From an uncultured Pseudomonadota bacterium (GTDB taxonomy: Bacteria; Pseudomonadota; Gammaproteobacteria; Steroidobacterales; Steroidobacteraceae), in the NCBI GenBank assembly GCA_903832085.1, contig CAIKZZ010000023.1:1-49740 (forward strand): a stretch of DNA of 49,740 bases. The letters are read 5' to 3'. Numbering within the stretch: the stretch's first letter is position 1; each line of letters begins with the position of its first letter. Shown here one piece after another: positions 33,871 through 42,621 of the stretch. Made by a program: the position numbers and the translations under genes. The notes beneath the pieces are model-generated. The model made no database searches, was not told the DNA's origin, and saw nothing but the letters and a program-made list of their open reading frames with translations.

Positions 33871-36591
33871 ATGTACCGCCAAAACATTCAATTTCCAGCC
33901 AAGGACGCCCGCCTGCGGGAAGATGTCCATGCCCTCGGTGCGCTGGTCGGTGAAATCCTGCGCGAGCAGTGTGGCGAGGCGTGTCTAGCTGTAGTCGAAG
34001 CCGATCGGGTGGCCGCCATTGCTCGACGTGAGGGGGAACCGGGTGGTGAGGCCGACCTGATCGCTCGGACTCAAGGCCGTAACCCCACCGAGGCACGCGA
34101 TCTGGTGCGTGCCTTCGCCACATGGTTTCAGGTGGTTAATTTGGCCGAGAAAGTGCACCGGATCCGTCGCCGGCGCGCATATCTTGTCAATGCCGCTGGG
34201 GCGCAGCCAGGTGGCCTTGTTGATGCGATGGGGCGTCTGCGTAAATCGGGTCACACGCTTGAGCAGACATTGCAGCTGCTACAGCGCATTCAAGTGTGCC
34301 CGGTATTTACTGCGCATCCCACGGAATCCACGCGGCGCACTATCTTGCGCAAACAGCAGCGCGTTGCCGAATTAATGCTCGGTCGCTTAGATCCTTCAAT
34401 GACACCTGTTGAGCGTAAAAAAACGTGGGAGCAAATTCGCAGCGAGATGATCTCGGGTTGGCAGACCGAGGATCACCCACGCGAGCTACTCACTGTCGCT
34501 GATGAGCGTGAGCACGTGTTGTTTTATCTATCCGAAGTGTTGTATCGAATTCTACCCAGTTTTTATGAGGAGCTTGCTGAAGCGCTCAGCAGCGTATTCG
34601 GCGCCGAGGTTTCTCCGCGAGAATTGCCCTGCATTTTACGCTTTGGCTCATGGGTCGGTGGCGACATGGATGGCAATCCTGATGTGCACGCTAAGACCAT
34701 ACGAGAAACGCTACAGCGCCACCAGTTAGTTATTGTGAATAGCTATTTTCTTGAAGTGCAGCGACTTGGTGAGCGCCTGAGTCAGAGTGCGAGTCGCGTG
34801 GAGATCTCGTCAGCGCTGCGTGCTCGCATTGCTGAATACAGCGTGTTGGTCCCCCAGGCGAGTGAAACTGCTCCTGTGCGGCATGATCAGATGCCATACC
34901 GTATGTTTTGCGCTCAGATTGCTGAGCGTCTGCGTAATACCTATGAGGCCCGATCCAATCGCTATGAGTCGGCTGCGCAGTTGCTTGCTGATGTGCAGCT
35001 AGTTGCTGATAGCCTGTCAGCGAATCGCGGTGAGCGTGCTGGGCTATTTTATGTGGATCGGTTGCTGCGCCGCATCGTTACATTTGGTTTCCATCTGGCG
35101 TCCTTAGATGTGCGCCAACATGCTCTGATACATCGTTTGGTGATAGGGCAGGGATTGGGCGATCCCAATTTTTCAGATCGCTCTGTGCCGGAGCGACTAG
35201 AGCGCATACGTCGAGCTCTTGAGCGTGAAGAGGGGCCTAAGTATCCGTTAGATGCAATCGGTCGACGCACTCTCGCAGTGTTTGAGCAGTTCTCCCATTG
35301 CCGTCATCGGTTCGGCCGCGAAGCCATAGGCAACTACGTCATTAGTGGTGCGGAAGGTGCGGATGATGTGTTGGGGGTTCTGTTGCTAGCTCGATGGGCC
35401 GAGCTCATTGATAAGCGTGTGGGCGAAGTGCCGCTCGACGTGTCGCCGCTCTTCGAGTCCAATGCTGCGTTAGCAGCAAGTGGATCGATTATGGCGCAGT
35501 TATTTACTGACCCACTATATCAGCGGCATGTTGCTGCTCGCGGTAATAGTCAGGCGGTGATGATCGGTTATTCCGATAGCAACAAAGAGGCGGGTTACGC
35601 TGCTGCACGTTGGGCTTTGTATGAAGCGCAGGGGTTGTTGACCGCGGCCGTGCGTGATGTGGGCGTCAATATGACTGTGTCTCATGATCGTGGCACTGTT
35701 GGTAGTCGTAGCACGAGCAGACCGGAGAGTTTGCTAAAGAGTGTGCCGGACGACAGTTTTAATGGCGTTCTGCGGGTCACTGAGCAGGGTGAAGTTGTTG
35801 ACAACAGCTATGGCTTGCAGCCGATCGCGATGCGCTCGTTAGAGCAAGCAGTGGGGTTCACGGCCTTAACATGCGTACGACGCGCAGCTGCTACGACAAT
35901 CAATCCAGTATTTACACAGGTGCTTAATTCAATTGCTGTAGCAAGTCGCATTGAGTATCAACGGCTCGTGGTGTCCCAGCCAGACTTTTTCGAATATTTT
36001 AAGGCTTGTACGCCGATCGATGTGATTGAGCGGATGCAGATTGGCTCTCGACCAGTTATGCGTCAGAACGACGCGGGGTTTCAGGGATTACGCGCGGTGC
36101 CTTGGGGCTTTGCGTGGAGTCAAAGTAGGCACTTGCTACCCGGCTGGTACGGTATTGGCGCGGGTCTCGATGCAGCAGAGCGTGAGCACGGTGCTAGCGT
36201 GCTCGAGGCGATGGTCGCACAGTGGCCATTTTTCAGCCTGTTGCTCGACGATGCCGAATTTGTATTAGCGAAAAGTGATATGGATATTGCTACGCGCTAT
36301 AGCGAGCTTGCTGGCGAGCTCAGTGATCAGTATCTGCCAAAGATTAAAGCAGAATATGCTCGTGCTGAAGCATGGGTCTTGAAATTACGTGGTGAGGCGC
36401 GGCTGCTGGATAGCGAGCCAACTTTGCAAAGAGCAATTAAGCTAAGAAACCCATATGTTGATCCGATTCACTTAATGCAAGTTGATATGTTGCGTCGTTG
36501 GCGCAAATCGGATCGGCTAGACAATGACGTGCTTAAAGCGCTGACGGCAAGCGTGACTGGAATCGCACAAGGATTGCAGGCGACAAGTTGA
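33871..36591 (+). CDS. ppc: Phosphoenolpyruvate carboxylase, divergent
   Basis: The roughly 906-residue enzyme should carboxylate PEP to oxaloacetate, refilling the TCA cycle. Conserved elements are VFTAHPTESTRRTIL (catalytic His149), GSWVGGDMDGNP, MIGYSDSNKEAG (Lys572), LRAVPWGFAWSQSR, and the aspartate-site Lys and Arg in LAKSDMD and LRNPYVDP. Several normally invariant parts differ: the glycine loop HGRGG..GRGG reads HDRGTVGSRS (605-614), GSRPAKR reads GSRPVMR, and the C-terminal NTG is ATS. The start could be ATG 33862 or 33871. It converges on sdaA. Confidence 0.9.
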   Translation: MYRQNIQFPAKDARLREDVHALGALVGEILREQCGEACLAVVEADRVAAIARREGEPGGEADLIARTQGRNPTEARDLVRAFATWFQVVNLAEKVHRIRRRRAYLVNAAGAQPGGLVDAMGRLRKSGHTLEQTLQLLQRIQVCPVFTAHPTESTRRTILRKQQRVAELMLGRLDPSMTPVERKKTWEQIRSEMISGWQTEDHPRELLTVADEREHVLFYLSEVLYRILPSFYEELAEALSSVFGAEVSPRELPCILRFGSWVGGDMDGNPDVHAKTIRETLQRHQLVIVNSYFLEVQRLGERLSQSASRVEISSALRARIAEYSVLVPQASETAPVRHDQMPYRMFCAQIAERLRNTYEARSNRYESAAQLLADVQLVADSLSANRGERAGLFYVDRLLRRIVTFGFHLASLDVRQHALIHRLVIGQGLGDPNFSDRSVPERLERIRRALEREEGPKYPLDAIGRRTLAVFEQFSHCRHRFGREAIGNYVISGAEGADDVLGVLLLARWAELIDKRVGEVPLDVSPLFESNAALAASGSIMAQLFTDPLYQRHVAARGNSQAVMIGYSDSNKEAGYAAARWALYEAQGLLTAAVRDVGVNMTVSHDRGTVGSRSTSRPESLLKSVPDDSFNGVLRVTEQGEVVDNSYGLQPIAMRSLEQAVGFTALTCVRRAAATTINPVFTQVLNSIAVASRIEYQRLVVSQPDFFEYFKACTPIDVIERMQIGSRPVMRQNDAGFQGLRAVPWGFAWSQSRHLLPGWYGIGAGLDAAEREHGASVLEAMVAQWPFFSLLLDDAEFVLAKSDMDIATRYSELAGELSDQYLPKIKAEYARAEAWVLKLRGEARLLDSEPTLQRAIKLRNPYVDPIHLMQVDMLRRWRKSDRLDNDVLKALTASVTGIAQGLQATS

Positions 36592-36618
36592 GCTGCTGCG
36601 ACTTGCGCGCAGCGTGGG

Positions 36619-37989
36619 CTAGCACTCAGGTACGTTAACCGCGAGTCCGCCCTGCGAGGTTTCTTTATAGATTGAGGACATGTCCTCACCCGTTTGGCGC
36701 ATAGTTGCGATCACTTGATCGAGAGACACCTTGTGAGTGCCATCGCCATGCAGCGCCAAGCGTGCTGCGTTGATGGCTTTCACCGCGCCCATGGCGTTTC
36801 GCTCGATGCACGGAATCTGTACAAGTCCAGCGATGGGGTCGCAGGTTAGGCCTAGGTTGTGCTCCATGCCAATCTCGGCGGCATTTTCGATTTGCGTATT
36901 GGTGCCCCCAAGGGCTGCAACCAAACCGCCCGCCGCCATCGAGCAGGCAACGCCCACTTCACCCTGACAGCCCATCTCAGCACCTGAAATGGACGCGTTT
37001 AATTTGTACAGCATCCCGATTGCCGAACCAACCAATAAAAAGCGATGGATTCCTTCCCGCGTAGCGCCGGGCTCAAAGCGGTCATAATACGAGAGTACGG
37101 CGGGCACGATACCAGCAGCGCCATTGGTGGGTGCTGTCACCATACGGCCGCCGGCAGCGTTTTCCTCGTTAACCGCCAGCGCAAAGGCATTTACCCAGTC
37201 CATTTCCTGCATAGGCGATTTGGACTTGGCAGTGAGTAATTGCTGGTGCAGTTTGGGTGCTCTGCGCGGGACGCGCAGCACCCCTGGGAGTATGCCTTGC
37301 GCTGCAAAGCCTTGCTCAATGCAGACCTGCATAACCGACCAGAGTTTATCCAAGGCGGCAATGGTCGCATGCTCTTCTCTAAAACTACGCTCATTTGCTA
37401 GTACTAGCTCATGTAGTTGCAGTCCATTTTTTTGGGCGATAGCCAGTAACTCATCGCATGATGCGAATGGGAATGGCACAGTCACCGTGGTGGATTTTTG
37501 CGCATCTGCCGCTAAGTCATTTGCTTGCCGTATGAATCCGCCACCGATCGAGTAGTACTCTTCGCGCGCGAGGACTTCGCTAGCCTGATTTAATGCTGTG
37601 AAGCGCATACCATTAGAGTGACCTGGTAAGACTTGGTCGCGGTGCCACAAGACGTCCATGGGTTCATCAAAGGCGATGTCATGGTGACCTGCGAGCCGCA
37701 GTCGGCTATTGCTTCGAATGCGTTCCAGCGCAGGCTCAACTGCTTTTGGATCAAGAGACTCCGGTGCGCAGCCTTCGAGGCCCAACAAGATAGCCCGATC
37801 CGTGCAGTGCCCCTTGCCAGTCAGCGCGAGTGAGCCGTAGAGCTGCACGCCCACTTTTTGAGTCGCTGTCAGCAAACCGCGGCGACCCAGGTCTTCCACA
37901 AACCGCCGGGCAGCATTCATCGGGCCCATCGTGTGTGAGCTCGACGGTCCAATACCGATTTTAAAAATATCCAGAACGCTAAGTGCCAT
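36619..37989 (-). CDS. sdaA: L-serine ammonia-lyase (single-chain, iron-sulfur)
   Basis: The 456-residue enzyme deaminates L-serine to pyruvate and ammonia in the cytoplasm using a [4Fe-4S] cluster. The N-terminal domain opens with LSVLDIFKIGIGPSSSHTMGPMNAA, and the catalytic half has APTNGAAGIVPAVL and cluster cysteines in GVACSMAAGGL and GLTCDPIAGLVQIPCIERNAMGAVKA. Length matches E. coli SdaA. ATG 37989 is used because the family begins here; the open frame extends to 38085 without similarity. It converges on the PEP carboxylase with a 27-bp gap. Confidence 0.95.
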   Translation of the reverse strand: MALSVLDIFKIGIGPSSSHTMGPMNAARRFVEDLGRRGLLTATQKVGVQLYGSLALTGKGHCTDRAILLGLEGCAPESLDPKAVEPALERIRSNSRLRLAGHHDIAFDEPMDVLWHRDQVLPGHSNGMRFTALNQASEVLAREEYYSIGGGFIRQANDLAADAQKSTTVTVPFPFASCDELLAIAQKNGLQLHELVLANERSFREEHATIAALDKLWSVMQVCIEQGFAAQGILPGVLRVPRRAPKLHQQLLTAKSKSPMQEMDWVNAFALAVNEENAAGGRMVTAPTNGAAGIVPAVLSYYDRFEPGATREGIHRFLLVGSAIGMLYKLNASISGAEMGCQGEVGVACSMAAGGLVAALGGTNTQIENAAEIGMEHNLGLTCDPIAGLVQIPCIERNAMGAVKAINAARLALHGDGTHKVSLDQVIATMRQTGEDMSSIYKETSQGGLAVNVPEC

Positions 37990-38200
37990 GATGAGATTTT
38001 GCGACCAATCCAGCGTCAGGGCAATGCAGTTTGCGACCTTCCCGTAGCAATGGAGGTCTATTTTTGGTTGCAAGGCGGTCCGCATGGTCTGAAAGCCACT
38101 TTCTGCAGCGTGTAGTGTTTAGGCTATTTGGCAGCATCTGGGGGTCATCGCGGCCATTTCGGTAGACTAGCGCCCTCGAGTTGACCCGAGGAGAACCTAA

Positions 38201-38770
38201 GTGGATACCCAGCTAGCGCGCGCAGTCGTTGTCTATTGCGCGTCAAGTGAGCGATGCGATTTTGCCTACCATGAAGGAGCGCGGCGGCTCGGGGGCTTAT
38301 TGGCGCGGGATAATCGAACAGTGGTTTACGGTGGCGGCCGGGTAGGTTCTATGGGCGCGCTTGCGGATGGGGCCCTTGCTGCAGGTGGGCGAGTGATCGG
38401 CGTTCTGCCGCGTTTCCTTAAAGATTTAGAGCTCGCTCACGATGGGCTAACCGAGCTCCATGTGGTGGAGGATATGCGTGCCCGCAAGCATGCCATGTTA
38501 ACGCGCAGCCAAGCAGTCATTGCTCTGCCAGGGGGCTCAGGCACACTGGAGGAGCTGCTGGAGGCCATTACCTTGAAGCGTCTAGGCGTTTACGCTGGAC
38601 CAATTATTCTTGTGAATATGAGAAATTACTACTCTCCCTTACTCGCCATGCTCGCGAATGCGATTGCTGAGCGTTTTATGCAAGAGCCGAGCGCTAACAT
38701 TTGGCAGGTTGTACCGACACCGGACGATGTGGTCCCTGCCTTGGCTGCCGCCCTGCGGTCACAGCCGTGA
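38201..38770 (+). CDS. LOG family protein (cytokinin riboside 5'-monophosphate phosphoribohydrolase-like)
   Basis: The 189-residue protein has the Rossmann-like LOG/TIGR00730 fold: VVVYCASSERCDFAYHEGARRLG, VYGGGRVGSMGALADGALAAGGRVIGVLP, and the signature PGGSGTLEELLEAITLKRLG (about 110-128). Such enzymes hydrolyse nucleoside monophosphates to base and ribose phosphate. It uses a GTG start at 38201 with GAGGAG 7 bases upstream. The next gene's GTG overlaps its stop, so translation is coupled. Confidence 0.92.
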   Translation: MDTQLARAVVVYCASSERCDFAYHEGARRLGGLLARDNRTVVYGGGRVGSMGALADGALAAGGRVIGVLPRFLKDLELAHDGLTELHVVEDMRARKHAMLTRSQAVIALPGGSGTLEELLEAITLKRLGVYAGPIILVNMRNYYSPLLAMLANAIAERFMQEPSANIWQVVPTPDDVVPALAAALRSQP

Positions 38771-39252
38771 GCGAAATCAGTTTGCGCAGGGGGCTCGCAT
38801 CCGATATCGATTTTTGCATGACGACGGAGCGGTTACCGGGCTATGACGTGTTAACCGCGTGTTGGACGGAGGTTGAGCACCTGCGCGCCTTGGAGCTGGC
38901 CGATACACGTTACTTGGTGGGAGGGTATGCCGCTGGCCCATTGTTTGGCTTTGCTATTGTTGAGCGCGTCAACGATCCGCACGAAGGTGCCAAGTTAAAG
39001 CGTATTGCAGTGACGCAGCCGGCAGTCGGTTTTGGTGTGCCTTTTTTACGTGCTGTGATCGGGTGGGTGTTTGAGTCGACAGCGGCGCCGCGGCTGTGGC
39101 TTGATGTCTTTGTTCACAATGCGCGTGCGCGGCATGTCTATCGCAAGGTTGGTATGCGCGAAGACGGGCTACTACGACAAGCGTACGTGCAACCGAACGG
39201 TGAGCGGGTTGATCGCGTGATCATGTCAGTTTTGCGCACCGAATGGTCGTGA
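38767..39252 (+). CDS. GNAT family N-acetyltransferase (RimJ/RimL-like)
   Basis: The 161-residue protein has a GNAT fold, with ISLRRGLASDIDFCMTTERLPGYD near the start and PRLWLDVFVHNARARHVYRKVGMREDGLLRQAYV at the C-terminus, the typical strand-helix of RimJ/RimL-like enzymes. The acetyl-CoA loop (usually Q/RxxGxG/A) is poorly conserved: AVTQPAVGFGVPFLR. GTG 38767 overlaps the LOG stop as GTGA. It may acetylate a protein N-terminus or a small molecule. Confidence 0.85.
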   Translation: MSEISLRRGLASDIDFCMTTERLPGYDVLTACWTEVEHLRALELADTRYLVGGYAAGPLFGFAIVERVNDPHEGAKLKRIAVTQPAVGFGVPFLRAVIGWVFESTAAPRLWLDVFVHNARARHVYRKVGMREDGLLRQAYVQPNGERVDRVIMSVLRTEWS

Positions 39253-40013
39253 ATAAAACGTGTCTAGCGTACTGCGCAATGGTTTGCATGAGCATGCCAT
39301 CTCTGTTCCTGAGCGCGCTTTTTGTAGGGCCTTTGGTTCAGGCAGCGCTGCCACCAGTAGAGCCGCCTGACGGCATTATTCGGCGTCTGCCAACCGCTGA
39401 AAAAGTTGTCGCGCTGACTTTCGATGCGTGTGAAGCTGGAAAACGCGCGACCTTAGATCATGCTATCACTGACTTTTTAATATCTAAGGGTATTCCGTTC
39501 ACGGTCTTTGTGAGCGGTCGATTTGTTCATGATAATGCGACTGCAATGCGAGATCTTGCGACTCACCCGTTCGTCGAAATCGAAAATCATTCGTGGAGCC
39601 ATCCTTCCGATATGCGCACATTGAGTGACGCTGATGTTCGTGCTGAGGTGTTAAGAGCCTCTACTGAAATTTACTCAGTGACTGCTCGAAAGCCTCATCT
39701 ATTTCGTTTTCCTGGCGGGTATGCTGATGGCCGCGTGGTGGCTCTAGTACGTGACCTGGGATTTGAAGTGGTCCACTGGCGTTGGGCTGAGGGTGATCCG
39801 AGTCGCGGTGTGAGTGCAGATACTTTGGTGCAACAAACGCTCACAAAAACGCGCCCAGGCGAGGTGCTCATTTTTCACGTCAACGGGCGTGGTTGGCACA
39901 CGGCTGAAGCGTTACCGGCTATCGTCGACGGTTTAACTGCCGCCGGCTATCAGTTTGTACTACCGAGTGCTTATTTGCCGCAGATCCATCAACAGGCACC
40001 TAGCACACCGTAA
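39249..40013 (+). CDS. Polysaccharide deacetylase (NodB-fold) family protein
   Basis: The 254-residue protein has a signal peptide (to about VQAALP) and a NodB domain. Motif 1 is VALTFDACEAG, where the usual TFDDG keeps the first Asp (D59) but has Ala60 for the metal-binding Asp. Motif 2 NHSWSHP keeps both His (114 and 118), and RFPGGYAD and VLIFHVNG follow. Related exported proteins with TFDLCE exist, so it may be an active variant or a glycan-binding one. GTG 39249 overlaps the GNAT stop; ATG 39243 is an alternative. Confidence 0.87.
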   Translation: MNKTCLAYCAMVCMSMPSLFLSALFVGPLVQAALPPVEPPDGIIRRLPTAEKVVALTFDACEAGKRATLDHAITDFLISKGIPFTVFVSGRFVHDNATAMRDLATHPFVEIENHSWSHPSDMRTLSDADVRAEVLRASTEIYSVTARKPHLFRFPGGYADGRVVALVRDLGFEVVHWRWAEGDPSRGVSADTLVQQTLTKTRPGEVLIFHVNGRGWHTAEALPAIVDGLTAAGYQFVLPSAYLPQIHQQAPSTP

Positions 40014-40087
40014 GGCACTGGTTATCCGTACCTCGGGCACTTGAGTAGGGTAGCATCGCGTCACGACATCCAGCTGAAGGAAGAGTC

Positions 40088-40531
40088 ATGTGGGTCGGTC
40101 CCCGGATCGGAGTCTTGGCGGGCGTGCTGGTGCTAAGCGGTTGCGCTGCTCACGTTCAACTGCGGCGAGAAAACGCTTTGGCGCAATACCAGCGCTATGC
40201 AGGCCCCCCTATTGAGCAGTTTCATGCGTACCGATTTTCGAGCTGGGAAGTCGTTGGTGATGCGCAGGTAGTCATTTGGACGGAGTTTCGGGATGCTTAC
40301 TTGCTAACCTTATGGAAGCCATGCCCTGAGCTGGGCTTTACGAATTACTTAGCAGTCACAACGACGGTGGGGTCGGTTAGTCGATTCGAGAAAATTCTGA
40401 TTGAGCACCATACCGAATGCATGATCGATGAGATTAGGCGCATCAATACGGACCAAATGCGTAAAGATCGTGCAGCAGAAAAGGCGCAGCAAAAAAGTGC
40501 GGCAACAGCAGTTAAACCGGTTTCGCTCTGA
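40088..40531 (+). CDS. Lipoprotein, DUF6491-like
   Basis: The 147-residue product has a lipoprotein signal (GVLAGVLVLSGCAAH, lipidated Cys about residue 19). The body, FHAYRFSSWEVVGDAQVVIWTEFRDAYLLTLWKPCPEL, resembles small proteobacterial DUF6491 proteins of unknown role. The tail is charged and lysine-rich. AAGGAAGAG upstream of ATG 40088 is a good ribosome-binding site. Confidence 0.75.
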   Translation: MWVGPRIGVLAGVLVLSGCAAHVQLRRENALAQYQRYAGPPIEQFHAYRFSSWEVVGDAQVVIWTEFRDAYLLTLWKPCPELGFTNYLAVTTTVGSVSRFEKILIEHHTECMIDEIRRINTDQMRKDRAAEKAQQKSAATAVKPVSL

Positions 40532-40582
40532 CATGATCTTTTATGTGAAAGCAGATTTGCAGATTAAGACTGAGCGCCTAGC

Positions 40583-41332
40583 ATGACAGGAGCCGGGTCC
40601 CCCAGCCGCGGTGAAGTGCGTCATGGCGTCGCGCGGGTGATCTCCAAGCGCGGACATGGCTCGCGCAAGCAGGCAACCGAGTGGGTGCGTGCCGGTCGGG
40701 TAAAGGTCAATGGCGTTTTGGTGCGTGATGCTGACTTTCCGACATATCAGAATAAGGACATCATCGAGGTAGATGGGGCAGTATTGGGCGCAGCCGCCGC
40801 TTTGATCCTCATGTTGAATAAACCGCGCGGACTTGTCACAACGGCGAGTGATGAGAAAGGCCGCGATACCGTCTACAGCTGTCTTGCAGGTGCTGATCTT
40901 CCGTGGGTAGCGCCGGTTGGCCGTTTAGATAAAGCGAGCGAAGGTTTGCTGCTTTTCACAAACGACCCTGTACTGGCTTCGTGGATAACGGATCCTGCGA
41001 CCGGACCTGATAAAACCTACCACGTACAGGTTAAGGGGCAGGTGAGCGATGAGGCGCTGCATCTGCTAGCCGTGGGACTGGCGGTGGATGGCGAGTTGTT
41101 ATCCTTTAAACGGGTGCAGCGGCTTCGTCATGGTGAGAAAAATACGTGGTTAGAAGTGGTGCTCGACGAAGGCCGCAATCGGCAAATTCGGCGCCTGTTG
41201 CAGGCATGCGACCTAGAAACACTCCGACTAATACGCGTATCGATTGGGTCGCTTGAGCTTGGCACGCTCGGCAAAGGCCACTGGCGCATGTTAACGAGTA
41301 CTGAAAGCAGTTTGTTTCGCCGCCAGTCGTAG
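40583..41332 (+). CDS. Pseudouridine synthase, RsuA/RluB/RluE/RluF family
   Basis: The 249-residue enzyme isomerises specific rRNA uridines. An N-terminal S4 RNA-binding domain (GVARVISKRGHGSRKQATEWVRAGRVKVNG, about 15-45) precedes the catalytic domain with LNKPRGLVTT, GRLDKASEGLLLFTNDP (catalytic Asp116) and EGRNRQIRRLLQA. It is near the size of RsuA/RluB-group enzymes; I cannot assign the target (16S or 23S) from motifs alone. Confidence 0.92.
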   Translation: MTGAGSPSRGEVRHGVARVISKRGHGSRKQATEWVRAGRVKVNGVLVRDADFPTYQNKDIIEVDGAVLGAAAALILMLNKPRGLVTTASDEKGRDTVYSCLAGADLPWVAPVGRLDKASEGLLLFTNDPVLASWITDPATGPDKTYHVQVKGQVSDEALHLLAVGLAVDGELLSFKRVQRLRHGEKNTWLEVVLDEGRNRQIRRLLQACDLETLRLIRVSIGSLELGTLGKGHWRMLTSTESSLFRRQS

Positions 41333-41432
41333 GCGTAGGCCTGCGCCGATGGGTTAGTACGTATCGACCCTGAGGCATAGGGACGCCAATATCAGTGCAT
41401 ACGGCAACTTGCCCAGTCTGGGAAGTGGCACC

Positions 41433-42089
41433 ATGCGCGCAAGGCAGTTTCTCTCTTTCGTTGTGTTGGCTTTATGTTACGCAGGATCCTTGCGTGCCGA
41501 TGAGGTTGGTCGCTGGGAAATACGTGTTCGCACGATTTTTTTAGAGCCCACAGATCAGTCCACGGCAGGCTATCCCATTGAGAGCCGCGATGACGGACTG
41601 CATGTCGCGGGCAACTGGGTGCCTGATATCGACGTTGAGTACTTCTTCACGCCAACGTGGTCTGCTGAGGTGATGCTCAACTACCCAGAGATTGAGGTCG
41701 CGACAGTGACCAAGAGCATTCCTGGCAGAGCAGTGGCTGTGGGTGCTTACCGGCGACTGCCGCCAGTGATTACCGCAAAGTATAATTTTCCTATCCAGGG
41801 CGTAATAAGGCCCTATATAGGCCTTGGTATCAACATCCGAGTTCCAAATAATTCCACAGTAGTTGTTCCAAACGCGGGCGACTTGACGTTGCGCAGTTCA
41901 AGAGTGGGGCCCGCTGCACAAAGCGGTGTCGACGTGCGGCTGTCGCGAGGCTGGTACTTTAACTTAGATATGCGCTGGGTACATTTACACTCAAATGTGC
42001 GTTTTAACGGAATAGATGCAGCCCCAATTACAGCCGATCCTATCTTTTTCGGTATTGGGCTTGGCTATCGCTTTGGTGAATCGCTCTAA
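41433..42089 (+). CDS. OmpW family outer-membrane protein
   Basis: The 218-residue protein has a signal peptide (MRARQFLSFVVLALCYAGSLRA) and the eight-stranded OmpW barrel: WEIRVRTIFLEPTD, PDIDVEYFFTPTWSAEVMLNYPEIEV, LPPVITAKYNFPIQGVIRPYIGLGINI and a final GIGLGYRFGESL. OmpW forms a narrow hydrophobic channel. GGAAG precedes ATG 41433. The 3' end overlaps the convergent gene at 42086. Confidence 0.9.
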   Translation: MRARQFLSFVVLALCYAGSLRADEVGRWEIRVRTIFLEPTDQSTAGYPIESRDDGLHVAGNWVPDIDVEYFFTPTWSAEVMLNYPEIEVATVTKSIPGRAVAVGAYRRLPPVITAKYNFPIQGVIRPYIGLGINIRVPNNSTVVVPNAGDLTLRSSRVGPAAQSGVDVRLSRGWYFNLDMRWVHLHSNVRFNGIDAAPITADPIFFGIGLGYRFGESL

Positions 42090-42496
42090 TGCTTGGTCGA
42101 GCCTACGATTTTGAAAGTTGGGTCGTTTGTCTTAAAGAACGATCGCGCGAGTGATACGAGAAACGTCTCGCTCGGATGATCTAGCGTCTCGAGTCCTCGT
42201 ACGCGACCACTTAAGGCTGGATGCGTTTTATCAAGATAGTTATTGAACTCATTTTTTGCCGTTCCAGGTCCCGTAATAAGCACAGAGTCTGACTTTTCCA
42301 ATGCCGAGGCAACGCGCTTAAAAAACTCAGCGTCTATACCATTGTGGCCACTGCCGGGTACATTGGCTTTGTGCTGTAGATGCTGTCCTGTCTGATTCGT
42401 GTGTATATACATCGGGTCAGTATCGCGCGAATTCACCTGATAGATTTTTGCCTGCAGATGGTCAAGCCAGACAACCGAATAGATATTTGTGTTCAT
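42086..42496 (-). CDS. eRF1 domain 3-like protein (bacterial 'translational machinery' protein)
   Basis: The 136-residue protein resembles a small bacterial family related to domain 3 of archaeo-eukaryotic release factors. Visible are YSVVWLDHLQAKIYQV, LQHKANVPGSGHNG, SDSVLITGPGTAKNEFNNYL and VRGLETLDHPSETFLVSLARSFF. These proteins lack the catalytic GGQ domain and their role is not established; stress or ribosome-rescue functions have been suggested. It overlaps the end of ompW tail to tail. Confidence 0.75.
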   Translation of the reverse strand: MNTNIYSVVWLDHLQAKIYQVNSRDTDPMYIHTNQTGQHLQHKANVPGSGHNGIDAEFFKRVASALEKSDSVLITGPGTAKNEFNNYLDKTHPALSGRVRGLETLDHPSETFLVSLARSFFKTNDPTFKIVGSTKH

Positions 42497-42621
42497 GATG
42501 ACGTTTCCCAGTGTGTTTGCGCAGGGTCCGCCACTGCGTCGTTTTAGCCTATAAGAGCATATGCTTATCAGGAGTAAGTAAAAATTATGCTGGCGGATAC
42601 GCTGCGCGAGTAATTATAATT

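Noticed and set aside
42556-42565. 10-bp palindrome AGCATATGCT
   Set aside because: Single copy in a short spacer; it could be an operator but nothing else supports it.
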